Shown: positions 55,726-64,000 of the stretch, one piece after another
Numbering within the stretch: the stretch's first letter is position 1
Layout: every line of letters starts with the position of its first letter
DNA from: Schistocephalus solidus
Lineage: Eukaryota; Platyhelminthes; Cestoda; Diphyllobothriidea; Diphyllobothriidae
Reading direction: 5' to 3'
Assembly: GCA_017591395.1 (NCBI GenBank)
Contig: WEDG01000323.1
Span: 1-64,000, forward strand
DNA: 64,000 bases
Translations under genes and position numbers: made by a program
Notes under the pieces: generated by a model
Database searches by the model: none
Told to the model about the DNA's origin: nothing
What the model saw: the letters and a program-made list of their open reading frames with translations, nothing else

Positions 55726-57192
55726 CTATTGTGCGCACAAGACCGGCTTCTTCAACCTAATGGCAGTCGCTTCTGCTGCTGCTAGTAGACGTTGACCCAC
55801 TAGCTTGGGGTGGTTTGGTGGGACCTTATAAATTACACGGAAAGCTTCGTTGGGGTCCACACTATGCCCGGTGTCAACAAGATGTGCAAGGATGGCGCTT
55901 TTTATGCTCTTGACTTCCCCTTTGCTCAGCAATGCTGGGATGTGTTCTTTTATTCTTTTGGATAAGCGCCGACTCGTGCGACCAATATAACCTGCTCCAC
56001 AGGAGCAAGTAAATGAGTAAATGCACATGGAGGTGGCCTGAGCAGGCAACCTATCTTTACCTTCGCCTCGTAAAAGAGGGTTGGTTGAGAACACTATCTG
56101 AAGTTTCGCTGCTGGGAACGTTTGTGTAACGGCTTGGTTAAGGCGTCTTTTCAGTAGTTCACTAGCCGAATCCCCTTGAAAGGGCACTTTGAGGAATAGA
56201 GTTTTCTTTTCCACAGTATCCTTGGCAGGTTTCACTGGTCTAGCGACAAGATGCTTTGTAATAAACCGATCTGGGTATCCATTCTCTCGAAGTAGGTTCT
56301 GGATCTTCCCAAGCTCCTCCTCGATACTATCTGCCGTGCAAATTTTTCTGGCCCTTTGCGCTAAGCAACGGACTAGATTACGTTTCTGTTGGAGAGGTAT
56401 GAAACTGCTAAAGTTCATATATTGCCCAGACCAGGTTTTCTTTCGATAAACGCTCCTTCGGATGCTGCCGTCAGGTCTTCTGCTTAGAAGGACGTCTAAG
56501 AAAGGGAGTGAACCTGCTCTTTCCATCTCCAACGTGAATTTGATCGACGGATGTGCTTGGTTTAGTTTTAAGAGTCCGTCTACATTTGTTTCTTCTGTGA
56601 CAATTGCAAAGATGTCGTCGACGTATCGACCGTAGTATCTTAGCTTATTGATCTGTCCGCTTAACTGAAATTTCTCCAACTTGCCCATAAATACATCGGC
56701 TAGGAGAGGTCCAAGTGGCGAACCCATAGCAACACCGTCTATTTGTCTGTATAGTTGGTTATCAAAAAGGAACTGCACATTTAACGTGCATCTTAGTAAT
56801 AATTCTTTCAGTGTATTTGTCGGTATTCCTGTTTCTTGCTCACTGGTCAAAAGGAATTCACAGAGGTAACCGACTGTCTCAGTGACAGGGACGTTTGTAA
56901 AAAGTGATGAGACATCCAAAGATAGCATTTTCGTGCCGTTTAAGTTAAGGTCTTTGACGTCTTCAATAAATTCGAAGGTATCTCGGTAGCTACGTGGCGC
57001 TAGCTGACGTTGTACAGGCTTTAGTTTTTCTGCTAACCACTTTGCTATGGCATGATAAGGAGAGTTTCGCATGTCTAAAATCGGACGAAGTGGCAAGCCT
57101 TCTTTGTGGATCTTCGGTAGACCATAGAGTCGAGGGATGTGTGTACCTACTGGTCTGAGGCGTTCGAGGTCACGGTCGCTTAGACAAAGCAT
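55726..57192 (-). CDS. Penelope-like reverse transcriptase with GIY-YIG endonuclease
   Basis: This uninterrupted frame of 488 residues reads PRLYGLPKIHKEGLPLRPIL, NGTKMLSLDVSSLFTNVPVT, YRQIDGVAMGSPLGPLLADV, the catalytic YGRYVDDIFAIV, SLPFLDVLLSRRPDGSIRRS, and then the GIY-YIG nuclease (SFTCSCGAGYIGRTSRRLSK, HLVDTGHSVDPNEAFRVIYK). RT and GIY-YIG in this order define canonical Penelope-like elements, which copy their RNA by target priming and are relatives of telomerase RT. The N-terminal RT part before LSDRDLERLRP is missing because the frame ends at the junction with the inverted copy. Absence of stops in about 1.5 kb makes it the youngest element in the window. A full-length protein would be clearly longer. 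Confidence 0.92.
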   Translation of the reverse strand: MLCLSDRDLERLRPVGTHIPRLYGLPKIHKEGLPLRPILDMRNSPYHAIAKWLAEKLKPVQRQLAPRSYRDTFEFIEDVKDLNLNGTKMLSLDVSSLFTNVPVTETVGYLCEFLLTSEQETGIPTNTLKELLLRCTLNVQFLFDNQLYRQIDGVAMGSPLGPLLADVFMGKLEKFQLSGQINKLRYYGRYVDDIFAIVTEETNVDGLLKLNQAHPSIKFTLEMERAGSLPFLDVLLSRRPDGSIRRSVYRKKTWSGQYMNFSSFIPLQQKRNLVRCLAQRARKICTADSIEEELGKIQNLLRENGYPDRFITKHLVARPVKPAKDTVEKKTLFLKVPFQGDSASELLKRRLNQAVTQTFPAAKLQIVFSTNPLLRGEGKDRLPAQATSMCIYSFTCSCGAGYIGRTSRRLSKRIKEHIPALLSKGEVKSIKSAILAHLVDTGHSVDPNEAFRVIYKVPPNHPKLVGQRLLAAAEATAIRLKKPVLCAQ

Positions 57193-57207
57193 CTTGTCGC
57201 TAGACCA

Positions 57208-57762
57208 GTGAAACCTGCCAAGGATACTGTGGAAAAGAAAACTCTATTCCTCAAAGTGCCCTTTCAAGGGGATTCGGCTAGTGAACTACTGAAAAGACGC
57301 CTTAACCAAGCCGTTACACAAACGTTCCCAGCAGCGAAACTTCAGATAGTGTTCTCAACCAACCCCCTTTTACGAGGCGAAGGCAAGGATAGGTTGCCGA
57401 TTCAGACCACCTCCATGTGCATTTACTCATTTACTTGCTCCTGTGGAGCAGGTTATATTGGTCGCACGAGTCGGCGCTTATCCAAAAGAATAAAAGAACA
57501 CATCCCAGCATGGCTGAGCAAAGGGGAAGTCAAGAGCATAAAAAGCGCCATCCTTGCACATCTTGTTGACACCGGGCATAGTGTGGACCCCAGCGAAGCT
57601 TTCCGTGTAATTTATAAGGTCCCAACAAACCACCCCAAGCTACTGGGTCAACGTCTACTAGCAGCAGCAGAAGCGACTGCCATTAGGTTGAAGAAGCCGG
57701 TCTTGTGCGCACAAAAGAACCTCGTACAAGCTCCGCGCTTAGCTTGGTCAACGGCCGCTTAA
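57208..57762 (+). pseudogene. Penelope-like GIY-YIG domain, second copy on opposite strand
   Basis: 184 residues match the C-terminal part of the minus-strand frame almost exactly, from KPAKDTVEKKTLFLKVPFQG through CGAGYIGRTSRRLSKR to VLCAQ. It differs at a few residues (PIQTTS for PAQATS, WLSKG for LLSKG). Three extra residues or so after VLCAQ (KNLVQAP...) show a different stop, so the ancestral stop has changed. There is no RT part, so it cannot be a complete protein. Confidence 0.88.
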
Positions 57763-58079
57763 CTGCATGTATCCCCCGAGTCATCTCTGTCCTCCCCCTT
57801 CTCCTAGAACGGCTCTACCGAACACTTACTGCCGCCTATCAAATTGTCTCTTATCCCCTTCCCCTATGCACATTCCTCAGATAACCCACACAAATGGACG
57901 AACATTATAGCTTTCATGTTTTAAATTTCTACTGCGTTCCAACGTTTCCCTATAACTGTACTGGCCTGAAGAGAAGTTATCGAAAGCAGCGCGTATGCTC
58001 GCCAAGTTGTCTTTTAATCATAATTACTTTTTATGATTAAGGCAACCATTTGTGGGTGAGTGGCAGTTTGGGTCGCTGT

Positions 58080-58175
58080 TAGGCCTAAGGTGAGTAGTTA
58101 AGTGATAGCTTAACTATACTCCTAACTCTGCCTCAACTTTAACGTGTCCTATGCGCGAACCTAACTATGTGACAC
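58080..58175. repeat. degenerate TTAGGG-like tract
   Basis: GTTAGGCCTAAGG, CTTAACTATACTCCTAAC and GCGAACCTAACTATG give a weak decayed hexamer pattern just outside the PLE pair. Confidence 0.3.
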
Positions 58176-58389
58176 AAACTGGACATAGTAAGAAACAACG
58201 GCCAAACGTTACCCATGACAGGAGGGAAAACATTCGTCGGTGCGTTGCAATTCGCGAAAACATGTCCCCGCCCTAAATTTCGGTAATTAACCCCAAGAAT
58301 GCATCTCTTCCCCGTCTAATGCCTTCTGACAGGTTAATGCGCCACACTATTTCAACCAAGTTCACTTACCTTTCTCGTTTCCCTTGAAG

Positions 58390-58726
58390 CTCGTCTTCTT
58401 CGGTGCCTCCAAATTGGGCTTTCTGTCCGCGCTGTCGCACCCAAAGTACAAACTTCCCGATGGTAGCCGGCTTCAACCTCACTCTCCAGGCAGTCTTCAG
58501 TCCGTCTCCGTCCAGGCGCCAACACGCCTGACTGAAAGTCTAGCCTGCACCATCGAGAACGCGGCCAATACCACCTTCCTGGATCGATGGGGTGTTGTGC
58601 GAAATATCAACGGCCCGTTCTGGCCACTCAGGCACGGGCCTCTGATGCCGGGTCCGAGGATACGGGGCTACAAGCTGCGTGACTCTGGGAAACCAGATGT
58701 TAGTTCCTTCTCCCTCGCGAGACAAC
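58390..58726 (+). CDS. candidate internal exon of the cytosolic carboxypeptidase gene
   Basis: The exon follows a strong pyrimidine tract and CCCTTGAAG and ends at a consensus GTAAGT donor. It enters in phase 0 and leaves after one base of a codon, which matches the neighbouring exons. The protein has LVFFGASKLGFLSALSHPKY and DRWGVVRNINGPFWPLRHG. The RW..V..IN..F.P pattern occupies the place of the RWP.EC.VI...H.EW.P segment that precedes the conserved N-terminal domain in AGBL2-like proteins (comparison from memory, weak). A second possible donor, GTTAGT at 58699, would pair in phase with an alternative acceptor at 59889. The downstream intron 58727-59883 contains the CT repeat and a tail fragment. 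Confidence 0.6.
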
Positions 58727-59224
58727 GTAAGTCTTATGGCCTGTCCGGTGGATGCTGACGACTGCTGCTTCAAGATTCTCCTTGTAGGGGGGAGTGTTAA
58801 GTAAAAGGTGGAGGGAACAGGGGGATGAAGGGACACGTTTGAGGTTTCCCCGTGTCCCATTGCTACTAGCAATTGGCCACATAATTTTTTCGTTTTGTCA
58901 TAGTAAGACCTGAAGCAATAAGCAGTGAGTTAATAGGGTTTTTTTGCGCGGGTATTGAGCACGGTAGAGTGCCTTAACAGAGAACTATGACAGGTGCACA
59001 TTCGTTAACATCTTGATTCAGTTTCAGCCTTATTATGACAGGAAATGCCTTCGAGTAGTATAACACGCCAATTGGAATGCTCATTTCTGGTTTAATTTCA
59101 CTCAGTCACCAGTCTTTCGCCGACTACAGACCAAAACCATTCGAGTCCAGAGTCAGGCGGTTCACTACTCGAGCCGCAGACTTCCATTGCAAAAGTTGTG
59201 ATTGAGAATTTCAAAGAAACAACA

Positions 59225-59389
59225 GTTCGACCGTCGATTCCAACACGGTTTGCCGTATGCATTACAGTAAGTTGGGTGCAGAGATGGTGAGGTGCGCGGA
59301 CATTAGTTTATAGTGAGAGCAGGATTGCGCAGCATCTCCAGCACTCGCTCTCTCTCTTTCTCTCTTTCTCTTTCTCCTCTCTTCTCTCT

Positions 59390-59434
<45 letters not shown>

Positions 59435-59545
59435 ATCTCTCTCTCTTTTCTCAAACACGTGAACCCGGTGTCATGACATAGTGAGGAATATCGGAGGAGG
59501 GATCGGGCGCAGGCGGCTGGCATGCCGCCGCCACGCAAACATAAA
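59225..59545 (-). repeat. decayed 3' tail of the non-LTR family with CT microsatellite
   Basis: CAGTTCGACCGTCGATTCC at the left edge, a (CT)n expansion at 59345-59453 and GAACCCGGTGTCATGACATAG mark a minus-type tail. In other copies the CT stretch is only CTCTCTCCTCC, so the repeat expanded from it. Confidence 0.65.
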
Positions 59546-59883
59546 AAGTAGGCCATGAAGTAGAGGGCATAAGTATTTTTCGAGCGGAAATTTTCTATTT
59601 ACATATCCTTTATGTCCCCTGCTTGTTCTACATTTTTTTGGATTTTCAATATAAAATTTTTTTACGAGGCAAAGAACTGCCGCTTAATATAACCTATCCT
59701 AATTGACCTCTAAAAGCCTGTTGTTCACTAAAGATTGTTTGGAAATTCTTGCCAGAGAGAGAGAGAGGATCCGAAACACTGCTTTCGTTTATGTCATCTT
59801 TTCCATCGCAGCTTTAACCGGTTGGAATTAAAAACACTCAAAATAACTGTTCAACCCTCTTCTTGAACCTTTTTGCCTTCCAG

Positions 59884-60148
59884 AGCAGGTACTCTCGCGT
59901 CTGATGGAGGTGAGGAAGGACAGCAGCACTGAAGCCAACACAACACCACCTGGATCCTTCCCACAGCCTAGCAAACCACTACTCGTGTTTGATACGGAAC
60001 TCAGTGCCCCACTGGACCAACGTCTCAAGCAGTGGCAGCAGAGGACGTCATTTCCCAACAGCGACGCCAGCGGACACTCGTCTGGCACCCCCTTTCTCCT
60101 CTTTGAGTCCCGGTTCGAGTCCGGTAATCTGAGACAGGCATACCGAGT
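59884..60148 (+). CDS. cytosolic carboxypeptidase (CCP2/CCP3-like), exon
   Basis: Acceptor CCTTCCAG, donor GT|GTTAGT at 60149. The exon starts two bases before a codon boundary and ends after two bases of a codon. It encodes KPLLVFDTELSAPLDQRLKQ, then PFLLFESRFESGNLRQAYR. The motif LLFESRFESGNL is the hallmark of the N-terminal domain of M14D cytosolic carboxypeptidases and is closest in style to AGBL2/AGBL3. These enzymes remove glutamates from tubulin and other proteins, including side-chain polyglutamate. The splice joins precisely to the next exon to give AYR-V-GPYEYELIL, as in family members. Confidence 0.88.
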
Positions 60149-61110
60149 GTTAGTTTGCAATCTTACTTTTTTAATGTAACCCACGGCCTACTAGGATGCA
60201 TGACAATTTATGCGCGACGGGTAGATAAAAAGAAGGAGAGCAGGCGCAAAAGACAGTCTGCGAACACAGGCTTTTTTTCTTATTCAAAAAATGCCTTGTT
60301 TATTTAGTGCCTTGAGCGTTCTGGAAACATTCTGGCCTATGGTGTGATGGTCGTTGATTGGTCGTTTCTTGCGCGAGTGGGCCCTTGCGGGAAAAGTTCG
60401 ATTGTTCGACCACGCTGGTTCACAGGCTGATTTAACGCGGGAATTTTGCAGCCGACCTGGCCTGCTGTGCCATGGGTAGTTAGGTCTTTGTTTTGCCTTA
60501 GGCAGTGACGCCACATAGTCTGCGTTCGCCGTAGCAGTTTACATAGCAGGTATTCCGAGGTTTTTGAGATTACCGGCCAGTCAACCTGTGGTACAGACAG
60601 CCGGTAGCAGTCAGCAAGTTAACTACAACACATTCAGCAAATAATTGCAAAAATTTAGTAAAGTTACTTTTTCGTCCAGTCGAGACCGCACCCGGTAGAC
60701 GGTAGGCCAAAGCGAAACTCTGCGCGGAACTATTTTAGAACGTGATATTTGAAGGGCAATTTGGCAAGGTCCAGTTACCAGTTAACAAGTCGGCGCAGCT
60801 TATAGTGTGGACAGATCTATAATCGATCCCAAAATTATTTGTAAAGACGACTTTAAATATTCCAGAAGTGAACTACATCACTGCATCCCTCACATCTCTT
60901 TGTCCAAGCATAAGATGCCTTAGATATTCTAGATTTTATTGATTTTTCACATTGTAAGAGATTATCCACAAGTTTCTAGTAATAACGTTTATTGCTTATA
61001 ACTAGGATTTTACTGAGGATGCTTCTGGTGGCAGTAGCTATGGCCGTGCCAGTGCTTTTTACCACTCTAAAGGGTTGTTCAACAAAATTTCATTTGCACA
61101 CTGGCTTTAG
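60149..61110 (+). other. intron of the carboxypeptidase gene
   Basis: Bounded by GTTAGT and GGCTTTAG, 962 bases, phase 2. The open frame that extends left of 61111 is intron read-through, because family alignment requires YRV directly before GPYEYEL. Confidence 0.8.
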
Positions 61111-61265
61111 CGGACCCTACGAGTACGAACTCATACTGAACACAGACCTGTGGACAAAGCGGCACACCCAGTGGTACTTCTTCATGGTGTGTGGCGCCCA
61201 GACTGGCGTTGTGTACACATTCAAAATTCTAAACCTTCTGAAGCCTACAAGTCTTTACAGTCAGG
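61111..61265 (+). CDS. cytosolic carboxypeptidase (CCP2/CCP3-like), exon
   Basis: The exon encodes GPYEYELILNTDLWTKRHTQ, WYFFMVCGAQTGVVYTFKIL and NLLKPTSLYSQ before a GG|GTAAG donor. YEYEL, TD, KHTQW-like KRHTQW, YTFKI and NLLKP.SLY are conserved positions of the CCP N-terminal domain (a beta-sandwich preceding the peptidase fold). NLLKP.SLY points to the CCP2/CCP3 group and away from CCP1, which has NCEKSNSQF. The next exon should encode a GM.PL.YS-like start and then the zinc-binding H..E and H residues; it is not in this window. Confidence 0.92.
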
Positions 61266-61454
61266 GTAAGCCATCCGTTTTCCATGAATGATATCAAAAA
61301 CCTAGCACTCTGACTTCTCCCTTCAGTAGCAGTGTCCGTTGAATCAGCCTATAGCCATTGGTTAATGGCCTGCATTGGTCGAGCTGTGGTGAATTCGTGT
61401 GGCCTCAACTGCTGCCGTAAGTGTGTGTGCGTGGGGTGTGATGGCATACCCAGT

Positions 61455-61605
61455 GGGTCGGGTATAGGTGGGGAGGAGGAGAGAGTGTGGTAGATACAGC
61501 GTAAGTCTGCTATCACTTTAAACTAAATCATGCGTAAGTCACCGTACCTGCGACACCCTGCTGTGGAGCATACGGTGGAACTCGTCGAAATTGACGGTCA
61601 AACTA

Positions 61606-61608
<3 letters not shown>
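61455..61608 (+). repeat. distal end of a non-LTR 3' tail
   Basis: GGGGAGGAGGAGAGAGTGTGG, AAGTCTGCTATCACTTTAAAC and the end CTCGTCGAAATTGACGG correspond to the tail ends at 27.3 kb and 63.9 kb. Confidence 0.65.

Positions 61609-61652
<44 letters not shown>
61608..61652. repeat. TG dinucleotide repeat
   Basis: About 22 uninterrupted TG units lie exactly between a tail end and the 5' end of copy E. Confidence 0.97.
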
Positions 61653-61653
<1 letters not shown>

Positions 61654-62255
61654 CGGGGCGACTAGGGGTACTAGTAGGGGTAGCGCCACATAGATAGCAT
61701 TTGGTCACTCCATTCGTCTCGTAGAAGTGGTGAATGCTCCTGTGGCTGCCTCTAACTTGTACCCAATTCTCCCCTGTGGCTCCTCGTAGCTGAGCTCTTC
61801 CCAGCGGCCACTTCCTGGGCAATCGTCACAACCAGCAGGCTAAACCAGGTGAGGGCCTCCGGGGTTGTGTGTGCCTCCACACCCGGTATGTCTGACTCCC
61901 GAACTTCCCACCTCCCCCACTCTCAAAACGTCCTTCGTTAGGCGCGACAGCAACCCCGTAAGCGGCCCAGGCTAACTCGGGTCGCTCTCCCACTAAAACA
62001 ATACCGTGACTCATCGTGGAGTTCGACAGCGTCTGGGATGTCCGAGCAGCCATATTTAGGGACAGCACTGCTTACCTCCTCGCGGAGGAAGGGGCTAGAA
62101 AAGGTGCCCTAAACGAATGCTGGGTCTCACGTCTTGTGCAGCCGACCGCGGCTCACTGATCTAAAAATACGCGGTCGTTAATCTCACACAAACAGCAATA
62201 CCCCCGTCCATATCCCCGTCCATATCCCCCAGGTCATGCTCTCCAGGCTGCTCGG

Positions 62256-62680
62256 GTGAGTCCGCTCACACTAGCAGCCTGGAATATTCGTTCCCTTATA
62301 GAAAATCCGAGAAGCAACCAGCCAGAACGGAGGACAGCGCTAGTCACTCGGGAACTGGCGCAAAACAAAGTGGACATTACTGCTCTCAGCGAGACCCGAT
62401 TCTCTGAGCAGGTTCAGTTGAAGGGGATGGGTGCCGGTTACACCTTCTTCTGGAGCAGCCGGCCAAAGGCAGAGTGACACGACTCTGGTGTCTCCTTTGC
62501 CATCCGTAATGATAACCTGATACGTCTGCTCTGTCTGTCGCAGGGTATCAATGGTCACCTGATGAGCCTCCACCTGCTTCTTTGGGGAGACAAGTTCACC
62601 AACATCATCAGTGCCTACGCTCCCCCAATGACGAGGTCTGATGCGTCGAAGGACAAATTCTACGAGGACCACGATCACCG
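62256..62680 (+). pseudogene. retrotransposon endonuclease N-terminus, copy E
   Basis: It opens with MSPLTLAAWNIRSLIENPRS and stops at a TGA after SSRPKAE at 62475-62477. In another frame it continues to [20 protein letters not shown] and is cut at 62677-62690. Confidence 0.75.
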
Positions 62681-62689
62681 ACACCATCC

Positions 62690-63040
62690 TCCCTCACCCC
62701 TTGCGTCGATCACGGCGACGAACACCACTTGCCCCACTTTCATCACCTCAATAGCTACCTCCCACTACCTGCCACCTGCTACCTCCAACACCACCACCAC
62801 CAACAACCCCAGCTCCAGCGATGGGGACGCGGTACTAGCCTGTCCTCATTGCACATCTCACACATCAGCCTGGTCGGTCACTTTCGAATCCATCGCACAG
62901 AGACGGGGGAACTAGTGCCTGGAACACGAATACACATACACCAGCTGCAACCGACTCAACTGTCTGCACTGCCTATGCACATTCACACATCGCATGGGCC
63001 TATTAGGTCACATGCGTCTCCATGAAAACCTGCGGTAGAA
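62690..63040 (+). pseudogene. zinc-finger remnant of copy E
   Basis: After a Thr/Pro-rich spacer the fingers are decayed: LACPHC is followed by a deletion, [19 protein letters not shown] keeps the linker, and HIRHMGLLGHMRLHENLR-like bases end the array at about 63036. Confidence 0.6.
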
Positions 63041-63129
63041 CACCGCCAGCTAAACCACAACACTAAATCTCGCTTAATCACACCTCGCACCTCACATGAT
63101 CACATGCAACACCACAAAAAACATGCCCT

Positions 63130-64000
63130 CAGCCTGCATAGCTGATCCTCGGCTCCTTCCTCATCTGGCTCCTCTGCTGCATGTGTGATCTGAGCTTGAG
63201 CGTATCACGGGGCGATAAGCGCCGTGGGTTGGAAGGTTGCCAACTGACAATTACAGTCAGACCTCGCAGTACGTCCAATGTGTGTGTTGTGGACTGACTG
63301 ACTCGTGGTCTGATAGTCAGGCTGCGATGGCTCCTTCTTAATGTGACCTCTGGCTTTCTCACACATGTGAAATGTGAGCCGTTCCACCCCCTATTGTGTG
63401 AAATCCTGTTGCTTGAGTTTGGGGGGCCAGATCCTCTTTGTTGTACACGTAGACGAGGTCACCAGCAGCTGCACCCACTTCCGCATCAGACAAATGACCG
63501 GTTTGGATGGTGGTCTGATTGTGGAGGTGTGGGATAATGTGGGGTCGATGGCTCAGCACATTTTTCTGACTATAAACAATCTGACGCACTTGAAACTATC
63601 ATGGCACGCTAAAAGCTGTGGCTTGGACGGTTGCCAACTGACAGAAAACTCGGACCGCGTGGTCAGCCCAATGTGTGTTTTGTGTGGAGGTTGACTGGCG
63701 GACTGAGAGTCAGACTGCAATGGCTCCTTCTTAATGTGGCCTTTATGGTATTCCCACCCAGATGGGATCCGTGCCAGGTGTGGTGGTACGCCCAGGGGCA
63801 GCTCCGGTTGCGCCAGCTAACTGCGTCTTGTCCCATTTCTGGTATTCTTGACTCTGTCTTGACACCGGGCTCAGGTGGGGGAGGAGGAGAGAGTGCGGTA
63901 GCTGCCGTGCAAGGCTACTATCACTTAAAATCTAATTCACGCGCAAGTCACCGTCCCTGCACCACCTGGTGTGGAGCATACGGTGGACATCGTCGGACTA
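63130..64000 (+). repeat. 3' tail of copy E, second subfamily
   Basis: CACACATGTGAAATGTGAGC, CACGTAGACGAGGTCACCAG and TGGCTTGGACGGTTGCCAAC match the solo tail at 9925-10727 in inverted orientation, including the part absent from copies A to C. The tail contains an internal repeat of the GGCTGC(A/G)ATGGCTCCTTCTT block at 63325 and 63715. Confidence 0.8.

Larger units (their letters stand above)
55429..58015. mobile_element. Penelope-like elements (family 1), inverted pair
   Basis: Left arm 55429-56259 and right arm 57183-58015 are inverted copies of the 3' half of the element (831 and 833 bases). Between them lies the RT part of the left, minus-strand copy. At the junction the two strands share ACAAAGCAT (57183-57191). 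The arms end at AAAAGACAACTTGG and its complement. Inverted, partly truncated doublets are known from Penelope elements. There is no hammerhead-like motif in the bases inspected here. Confidence 0.8.
61655..64000 (+). mobile_element. non-LTR retrotransposon copy E, internally deleted
   Basis: 5' leader (61655-62255) and the first part of the endonuclease (62256-62680; [27 protein letters not shown]) are joined directly to a zinc-finger remnant (about 62690-63040) and the subfamily-2 tail (63130 to the edge). The rest of the endonuclease and the whole RT are missing. The last tail bases, GGACATCGTCGGACTA, reach the window edge. Confidence 0.82.

Noticed and set aside
60992..61110. Extension of the last carboxypeptidase exon to the left as a hydrophobic start (MLLVAVAMAVPVLF)
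   Set aside because: It looks like a signal peptide, but the acceptor at 61110 gives an exact family match across the splice (AYRV-GPYEYEL), so the extension is intron.

Overview
This window is nuclear DNA of a multicellular eukaryote, most likely a flatworm and probably a diphyllobothriid-type tapeworm. That placement is an inference from sparse genes with spliced exons and long introns, a granulin gene, a cytosolic carboxypeptidase gene, and abundant retroelements: endonuclease-RT elements, Penelope-like elements (PLEs) with GIY-YIG domains, and tRNA-derived SINEs. There are no bacterial operons, ribosome binding sites or CRISPR arrays.

Two host genes are visible, both on the + strand. At the left edge lie the last three exons of a multi-domain granulin gene (168-2227); its 5' part is outside the window. 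At the right lies the 5' portion of a cytosolic carboxypeptidase of the CCP2/CCP3 (AGBL2/AGBL3) type. Five phase-compatible exons at about 50.0, 54.1, 58.4, 59.9 and 61.1 kb fit one model. The last two are recognisable by family motifs; the catalytic M14 domain would lie beyond the right edge.

The middle (about 5.5-40 kb) is a retrotransposon nest. (1) A non-LTR family has the order 5'UTR, apurinic-type endonuclease, reverse transcriptase, C-terminal C2H2 zinc fingers, then a GC-rich 3' tail of 0.8-1 kb. Copies include 5.5-9.8 kb (-), 10.7-16.0 kb (-, nearly full length), 18.4-19.7 kb (+, 5' part only), 23.5-27.4 kb (+), 61.7-64 kb (+, internally deleted), and several solo ends. All copies seen are broken. 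(2) One PLE family has fragments at 16.1-17.5, 19.8-21.9, 27.7-28.3, 29.5-30.6, 32.1-33.8, 35.8 and 53.4 kb. Its 3' tail carries a hammerhead-ribozyme-like motif. (3) A second PLE family forms an inverted pair at 55.4-58.0 kb with a 488-residue uninterrupted reading frame, plus a decayed copy at 47.3 kb. (4) SINEs with a tRNA-Arg-like head carry a 45-nt block that matches a hammerhead ribozyme with a palindromic stem III.

Two pairs of inverted segmental repeats (16.5-19.1 with 34.2-36.2 kb, and 19.8-21.2 with 29.5-31.0 kb) are nested, as if this stretch were an eroded large palindrome. From about 37 to 50 kb the DNA is mostly AT-rich and without recognisable genes; it holds SINEs, microsatellites and degenerate TTAGGG-like tracts. 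All similarity statements come from reading by eye, so boundaries are approximate unless they rest on splice signals or stop codons.
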